From Lantana camara (lineage: Eukaryota; Streptophyta; Magnoliopsida; Lamiales; Verbenaceae): a stretch of DNA of 64,000 nucleotides. This document shows, in pieces, positions 56,439 through 64,000 of this stretch (its first letter is position 1; every line of letters starts with the position of its first letter). The DNA is taken from contig CM074858.1 in the NCBI GenBank assembly GCA_037501455.1, forward strand, positions 36,763,001 to 36,827,000, given 5' to 3'. A program made the translations under genes and the position numbers. A model generated the notes under the pieces. That model saw nothing but the letters and a program-made list of their open reading frames with translations, did not search any database and was not told the origin of the DNA.

Positions 56439-59400
56439 TGTAGCGCCCCTTAACACTACAACCCCGCACCGTAGCACTCCCCGAGTGGATGTGAGACCTA
56501 GCACTCGAGAAATACTCCGGCGAACGGACAAGACTATGCAATACCAGAGTATGAAATTTAAATGCAACGGAAAATAAACTTGAGCAAATAAAAGGGGACA
56601 ATACATAACAAAGCACATATTATTAAGTTGGATAAGTGTTTACAGCAAAAGTTCTGACTTTAGAGAAGAGTGCTTATTGTAAGATGTACATGCACTCGTG
56701 ATTACTCTAATTGACTGGAATGTGCCACCTTAAAGCTTCAAGATACCTCTAAGGCGTCGCTGTATAGATTCCTGAAATCATGAGTGGAAAGAGTAGGAGG
56801 GTTAGTCAAAATGACTAAGTGACGGGGGGTTTGGGATTTAGGATTATAAGTAAGATTTTTGAAATGTTTTGACCAAGAAAGTCTTGGTTTGAAATGTATA
56901 TACTATATAGTAACAAATAAATATATGACAATAATATCCGGTTCATATTGTTTTGAAACAATAGGAGTAGGGGGAATATAGGCTATACTTTAGAAAATCT
57001 ATGAACCGTTTTGAAAAGGATTTTATGCCCGCAAGCTAGGCGTCTCCAACCTTAACTCCTTAAAACCAAGAATATTCGTAACGACATTGATCAAGATGTC
57101 GTTACTCAGTAAAAAGAAATACAACAATACAATACCATCCTTCTTCCTCCGGTGTCACCTCAGGGAGCTACCCCTAGTGACGATATACATGAATTTGGGA
57201 GGGACGTACCTTTTCCCGTCACTTGGTGTGGAATAACTAACCTCCAGTTAAACCATCACCAAGATCTAGTTGGCGGCTGGTATAATAGTAGACCTCGGCC
57301 CGTGCCTCCCGGACTACTACTTCTACCAAGACCACCGGGCCCATAGGAAAAACAATAACTTTGCTTGCAAGACGAGAATATTTACCCGTAAGAAAGTACT
57401 AAGTACTTTTCGGGGTAAATGTATGGTTTCAATAATTAACAAGAATTATTTTCCCATAAAGGGGAAGGATAACTTGAAAGAAATTCAAGAAATAAAGTAA
57501 AGTAATTTTATCATGATTTCAGTTGAAAAGATTTAAAACCCTCACCGGTACCGAGATTTAAGTGGAACTGTGAGGATTCCACTCTTCGATCCTAGGTTCG
57601 CCTGAAAGTAATAACTACTACTGGCTTAGAACTAGGTTCTTAGTTCCTAACTAACTAATTACACACAATAGTACAATGAAATAATTAGAGAGGATACACG
57701 TTATGTAATGCGTTAAAGATTTCCCGGTAAACCCTAAATTTACCAGTTTAAGGGAATTTGATTAACAAATTAGGGTTTATGGGATCTTTAACTAATTAAA
57801 TATTTATCAACCATACTATAATTCTAATTATAAGATTTGAAATGAAATTCAAGGTTTAATTTGACAATGTAGGTTATCCTTTGAAAAATATTACATAGTT
57901 TATTGATTTTTGGAAAATTTAGGAAAAATATTTCTTTAAAAATTCCAAAACTTATTTTATAATTATTTTTGTAATAATTTCGAAATTAATTGGATTTTGG
58001 TTGACCAAAAGTCAAAATTACTATTAAAAACATTTACTATTCAATTTCATATGAATTAAACACTTTATAACACAAAATCAAATTCATACACACACATGGA
58101 TCACGGCACACACATGCACACACACACATCCAAGAACATTATGAACATGTTCTTGAACTTATTTGAATATTCAAAGAGGGTGTGTAACATGTTCTATCAC
58201 ATTCATATTCATAACATAAGATTAAAGCATAATATAGCAAAATATATGAACTTTCTATGAAAAATAATTCTAAATAAATTATTCTTGGCATGAATTTAAT
58301 CAAACAAGATCATAAGCATTTAAATACATATTCACATTATATCATATCATAATTCATGTATTTAATTGAATAAAATTCCATAATGTGCTCACATTATATT
58401 TAAACTATCAACTATGCACATATTTCATAAAATAAATTCCTAAAGCATAATTTAAATAATCTTAGGCATGCTACTATTATTTCTATACTAAGAACATTAT
58501 ATAAAGCATGAGATAATAGAAGAAAACATACCTTAGAGAGAAAAGAGGGAGAGTGGCGTGAGGTTTTGGGGAGAGGGAGAGAGTGATTTTTGTGTGTTGA
58601 ATTGTGAGGTATAAATGAGGCTTAAGGGGGGTATTTATAGGTAGTCATGAGGGGTTTCTAAGCAATAAATGAGAGTTTATGGGAGATGTGGTTGCCTAAG
58701 GTTTCAACAAATGCTTGGTAATTAAATTGGAGATGTGGTTTAATTTCATGATGAACAAATGCTAGGTTATTAACTAAGAAATGTGGAGAAATTATGCTCA
58801 TTTGATCATTTCTTCTAGAAGAGCATGAGGTCATGGATGATGTCATTTGGAATAAAAATAAATGTAAAAATAATATAAAATTTATTCAAGAGTCGAGAGG
58901 TAAAATTTTGATGTAGTGAATTAATGGAAGAATGAGTGAAAAATGAGCTTCGTTTTAGTTATAAACATGAAATATTTGGAGTTTTTGTTTATAAATTATG
59001 AACATTGAAGATGATGAAAATCATGAGAAAATTATATAATCGAAGCTAGGATGAAGTTTAAAGTTTGGGAAAAATCACTATGTTGTAGAGAAAAATTCAA
59101 GGATCGTTATAAATATAATTTCGACTATTGAATAAAAGCTAATCGTTTAAAATAAAATGGTGATTTTTAAATAGGAAAATATTTATAAAACATGCTATGG
59201 TGCAATCGAGTTTTTGGTAAATGCATTAAAATTCATGAAATAATTTGAGGGTCGTTTTGGTTATAATTTTGAATATCAAAAGGTAGATGAGTAAGGTTTT
59301 ATTGATGATCGAATCATAAGCTAGGGTTTTCGCCGGTTTTTGATACTACGGGAGTTAGGATGGGAATTATAGTTTAAGGAGAGTATCACGATCCTCAAAA

Positions 59401-59775
59401 TAATGTGAGGATTATTTTGGTTAAAATATTGGGTAGTGAAAGTGTTCCGGGAAATGTAGGAATATTTTTGAGTTATAGGGGTATTTTCGTAATTTCCAAC
59501 CTAAAACTGTAGGAATGGGTTTTGAAGCATATGAGGGGTTTTTAGGTGCTAGAAAGGAATGATTACTAGAATTCTAGGATTTTATGAAAAGAGTTTCAAG
59601 GCACGAGTTAAAAGAATTAAATCTATGAACATTTAGTAAAATGTAACACATAAAAACACATAAGTCACATAAAATGCAATGCATGAAGTGAGTTAATAGG
59701 GATCGAGGTTATAAACGCTTCCTGAGTTGCCCTTTACTTACCTTTCTCAACTTGGCCCTGAGTAGGGCTGTTACA
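56439..59775 (-). repeat. Right (5') LTR of E
   Basis: Same length and termini as the left LTR. The TATA box is at 58632-58640 (minus), so this is the copy that would drive the element transcript. Confidence 0.97.
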
Positions 59776-62700
59776 TGCTTCATCTTATCCTCGGTCTCCC
59801 AAGTAGCTTCTTCGGATTCTTGATCACGCCACAAGACTTTCACAAGAGGGATCTGTCTATTCCTCAACTCTTGCATCTTTCGATCCAACACCTGAACTGG
59901 ATACTTCTTAAAGGTCAAATCCGGCTCTAACTGAACTTTCTCAACTGGAAGAATAGAAGACTCATCGGGATAATGTTTCCGAAGTTGCGAGACATGAAAC
60001 ACATTGTGAATCCCGGTTAAACTCAGTGGTAAATCAAGTCTGTGAGCTACTTCCCCAACCCGATCAAGGATCTCAAAGGGGCCTAAGTAGCGAGGGTTAA
60101 GCTTCCCGCCTATACCAATCCGAGCATACCCTTTTTTAGGAGATGCCTTTAAAAAGACCTTATCTCCTTTCTCGAACTCTAAGGGTCGTCTTCTCCTATC
60201 TGCATAACTCTTTTGTCGGTCTTGAGCCACTTTCAACCTCTGTTTAATCACTTTCACCCTCTCGATGGTATCCTGAATTTCCTTAGGCTTCTTAGCTCTC
60301 TCGAGCTTCCCATCTTTGGTCCATCTCCATTCATCGATATCCCAAAAGAGAGGGGATCTACATTTCCTTCCATATAGAGCCTCATACGGTGCCATCCCAA
60401 TAGAAGACTGAAAGCTGTTGTTGCAGGCATACTCAATCAAATCCAACTGTTCATCCCACGAATCCAGATAATCTAAGGCACAAGCACGAAGCATGTCCTC
60501 AAGATACCTTATTAGCCTTTCTGACTGGCCATCCGTCTGTGGGTGAAATGCAGTAATAAATTGAAGCTTCGTCCCCAAACACTTCTGTAATTCCTGCCAA
60601 AAATTGGATGTGAACCGAGGATCTCTATCCGAAACAATACTGACCGGAGTACCATGCAATCTAACAATCTCCTTCCGATATAACCGGGCCAACTTAGGAA
60701 CCTTATCGGACATTTTCACCTTAAGAAAATGCGCTGACTTCGTCAACCGATCAATAATCACCCAAATTCCATCGGAACCTCCTTTGGTCCTTGGCAAGCC
60801 GGACACGAAGTCCATAGTCACTTGCTCCCACTTCCACTCGGGTATTGGAAGTGGTTGGAGAGTTCCTCCCGGTTTCTAGTGTTCTGCTTTCACCACTTGG
60901 CATGTTTGACATCTTCTAACATAGTTAGCAACGTCTCTCTTCATGCCGTTCCACCAATATAAAGTCCTTAGATCCTTGTACATTTTGGTGGTACCGGGAT
61001 GTATTGCATACGCTGACTTGTGGGCTTCATCAAGTACCCACTGCTTAAAAACTTCCGGAACACAAACCCGAGCCTTCAACCTAAACAATCCTGAATCATC
61101 AAATCCAAACTTGGTTTCAGGATCAATCTTTGACTTTGCCATCAATTTCCGAATCTCTGGATCCATAGATTGAGCTTCTATCAATCTCTGCTTCAAAACC
61201 GGCTGAACCGAAATATTAGCCAAACGAGCCACTGAAACCAGAACCACTGAACCTTGTCTACTGGAACCTGCTTCCAAACCTGAAACATTCGCTTTCCTAC
61301 TCAAAGCATCCGCCACCACATTGGCTTTACCCGGATGGTACTGAATCTTACAATCATAATCCTCAAGTGTCTCCATCCATCTTCTCTGTCTTACGTTCAA
61401 ATCCTTCTGGGTAAATAGATACTTAAGACTCTGGTGGTCGGTAAATACTTCAAAAGTAACTCCATAAAGGTAATGTCGCCATTTCACCAAAGCGAACACC
61501 ACCGCGGCAAGTTCCAAGTCATGAGTTGGATAGTTTCTCTCATGGTCCTTTAACTTCCTTGAGGCGTAGGCTATAACCTTACCATTCTACATTAACACAC
61601 AACCGAGACCTTCCTTCGAAGCATCGATATAAACTGCGTAGCCTTCCGAACCCTCGGGTAGGGTTAAAACCGGTGCAGTAGTCAACCTCTCCTTAAGATT
61701 TTGGAAACTTTTCTCACACGCCTCATCCCACTCAAACTTTACCTCTTTCTTAGTTAACCGGGTCAACGGGGAAGCAATCTTCGAGAAATCTTTCACAAAA
61801 CGCCTATAATACCCTACCAACCTGAGAAAACTTCTCACTTCCGAGGCATTCTTAGGTTGCTTCCAAAGCATAACCGTTTCGATCTTCGTCGGATCCACCT
61901 CTATACCATTCCCAGAAATGAAGTGACCCAAAAAGGAAACTCGATCCAACCAGAACTCGCACTTACTGAACTTGGCGAACAATCTGTGCTCTCGAAGCGT
62001 AGACAAGACAATACTCAAATGCCGCGCGTGCTCTTCCTCGGACCTCGAATACACCAGAATATCATCTATAAAGATGACCACGAATTTATCGAGGTAAGGA
62101 CGGAATATTCGGTGCATCATATCCATAAACGCGGCTGGGGCATTGGTGATACCAAAAGGCATAACCACAAACTCGAAATGCCCATATCTCGTGTTAAAAC
62201 CCGTATTCGGTATATCTCCCTCCCGGATACGCAATTGGTAATACCCTTGCCTTAAGTCCAACTTGGAATAAACCCTCGAACCTTGCAGGAGGTCGAACAA
62301 CTCTTCAATGTGAGGAAGCGGGTATTTGTTCTTAACCGTTAACCGGTTCAGCTCACGGTAGTCAATACACATTCGCAAAGTCCCATCTTTCTTCTTTACA
62401 AACAGGACCGGAGCACCCCACGGAGAAGTGCTCGGGCGAATGTAACCACACTCTAAGAGCTCGTCCAATTGCGTCTTCAACTCCTTCAACTCGGCTGGAG
62501 TCATCCTATAGGGAGATTTCGCATACGGTTCTGCTCCGGGATAGAGATCTATTACAAACTCGACGTCCCGATCCAGAGGTAAAGATCCCAAATTCTCCGG
62601 AAATACATCGGGGAATTCCTTCACGATCTCCCTCTCTTCGAGCTTGGTCTGATCCTTTGGCTTATTCAAAAGGTAGGCCACATAGCCCGTCGCACCGTCC

Positions 62701-64000
62701 CGGAACAGTCTACTTGCTTCCATGAACGAAATAAACGGGCAGGTCTTTAACCTCTGACCCGCAAAGACCGTAGAACCCAAAGTCACCCTCTTGGCAAAAC
62801 AGTCCATCATAGCTCGGTAACGGTACAACCAGTCCATTCCCAGAATCACCCCATACTTCTTGATAGGCATCTTGATCAACTCTGCCGGATATTATTGATC
62901 TTCCACAACCACCGGACAACCTCGGTAAACACAATTCGTACACAAAGTAGAACCAAGGGGAGAAGAAACAATAAAGGAATCATCTAGGCAAGCAACAGGC
63001 AATGGAAGAGTAGAAACAAGCCGGGAAGCAATAAATGAATGCGTTGCTCCCGGATCAAACAATGCATGCAATGGAATGCCATGAATGTGAATGGTACCTT
63101 CAACAACGGCTTTGGCATCCACCTCTACATTCTCTTCCTCGCCCTCCAAAGCGTAAGCCCTCGCTTGGATCGGTGCTCTCGGAGGCATCACATTAAGAGG
63201 CCTCGGATCTCTCCTCTTAGGACACATATTGACTATATGACCGGGCTCACCACATCCGTAACATCTTCCTAATTTCTTCCGACAATTCTCCTCGGTGTGA
63301 TTTGGACCCTTGCAATAGGAGCACTCAAGTGGCTTCGGTAGAGCGGGTACCATAGCTTGTCCTTGAGGCCGGGGTTTCTTGTTGAAATTGATAGGACCTT
63401 TGGGCTTGAAAACCGGAGATCCACTTTGAACTGAGGATCTCTTACCCAAATAAGAGCTTGAACCCGAACCTTGCCCCGAAGGAAACACCGGGGACCTAAG
63501 CCTCAATTTCTGAGCTTCCACCTTTAAAGCCTTCCGGGTAGCTTTCTCCCATGTATCAACGGAGACTGCTTCCAAAGCTTCTTGTATTTCCTTTTTCAAA
63601 CCGTGAATAAAATTCCGGGCCTTCAAAGAATCCACATCGGTGATATGGGTAGCATAGGGAGCCAACCTCTCGAACTCAATGATATACTCTTCCACCGTCC
63701 TATTCCCTGGCTTCAAATCTGAAAATTGCTGGAGTCTCCTTTCCCGTGCACTCGGTGGAATGTACTTGTTATGGAATTCTCGAACAAAATTTTCCCAATT
63801 GAACTCCTCGCCCATTCTTTCCAATCTTGCCCTCGTAGCTTTGAACCATCTTGACGCCTGGCCTTGGATGAAACGACCGGTACATATTGCTTTATCTTGA
63901 GAAGGGGCCGGACAAATCTCCCATATTCCATTAATCTCGGATAGCCACTCCTCTGCTTGAATGTCATCTCCCCCAAACCATTTAGGAGGATTGTTGTTTC
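59776..64000 (-). pseudogene. Gag-pol of C, partial, three nonsense codons
   Basis: One minus-strand frame runs from the right edge, inside gag (NPPKWFGGDD), to the E insertion. Domains in order: gag; zinc knuckles CSYCKGPNHTEENC and CYGCGEPGHIVNMC (about 63260-63330); protease DPGATHSF (about 63050); RT with FIDD (about 62070); RNase [11 protein letters not shown] (about 61620); integrase CQTC (about 60900), core and chromodomain (about 59780-59930). Stops: TAA 62892-62894, TAG 61587-61589 and TAG 60876-60878. The two TAGs fall where relatives have glutamine (LMQNGK, KAEHQRPGG). E separates the last 14 codons, now at 47250-47294. Confidence 0.93.

Larger units (their letters stand above)
47295..59775 (-). 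mobile_element. Element E: complete young Tekay-type chromovirus
   Basis: A 12,481-bp element with LTRs at 47295-50631 and 56439-59775, both 3,337 bp, and TSD TGCTT at 47290-47294 and 59776-59780. Read by eye the LTRs differ at one base (50083 G, 59227 T on the plus strand). The internal region 50632-56438 carries a PBS, an extra 5' ORF, gag-pol and a PPT in normal order on the minus strand. Lineage is inferred from the single gag-pol frame, integrase C-terminal chromodomain and very long LTRs. Confidence 0.97.
44277..64000 (-). mobile_element. Element C: Tekay-type chromovirus, open at right edge
   Basis: The minus-oriented Ty3/gypsy element has its 3' LTR at 44277-47221. The end of its gag-pol lies at 47250-47294 and the rest at 59776-64000, with element E between. 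Gag codons are still open at base 64000, so the gag start, PBS and 5' LTR lie beyond the window. The TSD TGCTT around E shows exactly how the coding frame was split. Confidence 0.93.

Noticed and set aside
61857..62255. 132-codon plus-strand ORF opposite the reverse transcriptase of C
   Set aside because: It is an antisense shadow of a conserved coding region.
1..64000. Host genes, tRNA, rRNA or organelle DNA
   Set aside because: All stretches of useful length could be placed in one of the nine elements; no exon-like or RNA-gene signature was found by eye.

Overview
The window is plant nuclear DNA made entirely of nested LTR retrotransposons. No host gene, tRNA or rRNA was found. The plant character rests on Ty3/gypsy gag-pol with a C-terminal chromodomain (Tekay/Del-like chromovirus), primer-binding sites matching plant initiator-Met tRNA (TGGTATCAGAGCC), 5-bp target duplications, very long LTRs (2.3-3.8 kb) and C-to-T-type nonsense mutations. 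The setting looks like gene-poor, probably pericentromeric, heterochromatin. I cannot name the species. Element letters are mine.

Layout. Z (-): internal region 1-1931 and 5' LTR 1932-4592; its other end lies left of the window. Y (+): internal 4593-7087 (cut by Z) and 3' LTR 7088-8638 + 18604-20832. W (-): complete Copia-like element 8639-18598 inside the Y LTR (TSD CCCGG). X (+): LTR tail 20833-21200. A (-): left LTR 21201-22920, internal 22921-24413 + 33627-34155, right LTR 34156-36143, cut by X, D and B. D (+): complete element 24414-33621 (TSD TAGCT). B (-): left LTR 36144-39788, internal 39789-43154, right LTR start 43155-44276, cut by C. C (-): 3' LTR 44277-47221 and gag-pol to the right edge, cut inside its chromodomain codons by E. 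E (-): complete Tekay-type element 47295-59775 (TSD TGCTT; both LTRs 3,337 bp, one difference seen by eye). The insertion order reads A, then X/B/D, then Y/C, then Z/W/E.

Only C and E encode gag, protease, reverse transcriptase, RNase H, integrase and chromodomain, and both carry in-frame stops. Z, Y, D and B form one family of large non-autonomous derivatives (LARD-like) with no pol; A is probably a relative. The family shares LTR termini (TGTAACGCCCC...GGTGCTACA), PBS, a post-PBS hairpin, short remnants of a conserved ORF, a duplicated internal polypurine tract and an array of GAGAGA-CGGGGT-TCTCTC hairpins near the 3' PPT. An LTR motif shared with E suggests that Tekay elements mobilise them in trans.

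The most unusual content is structural. The internal region of W is tiled with more than 30 perfect short hairpins. The LARD hairpin arrays and LTR palindrome clusters show compensatory base changes. E has almost identical LTRs around a gag-pol with five nonsense codons.
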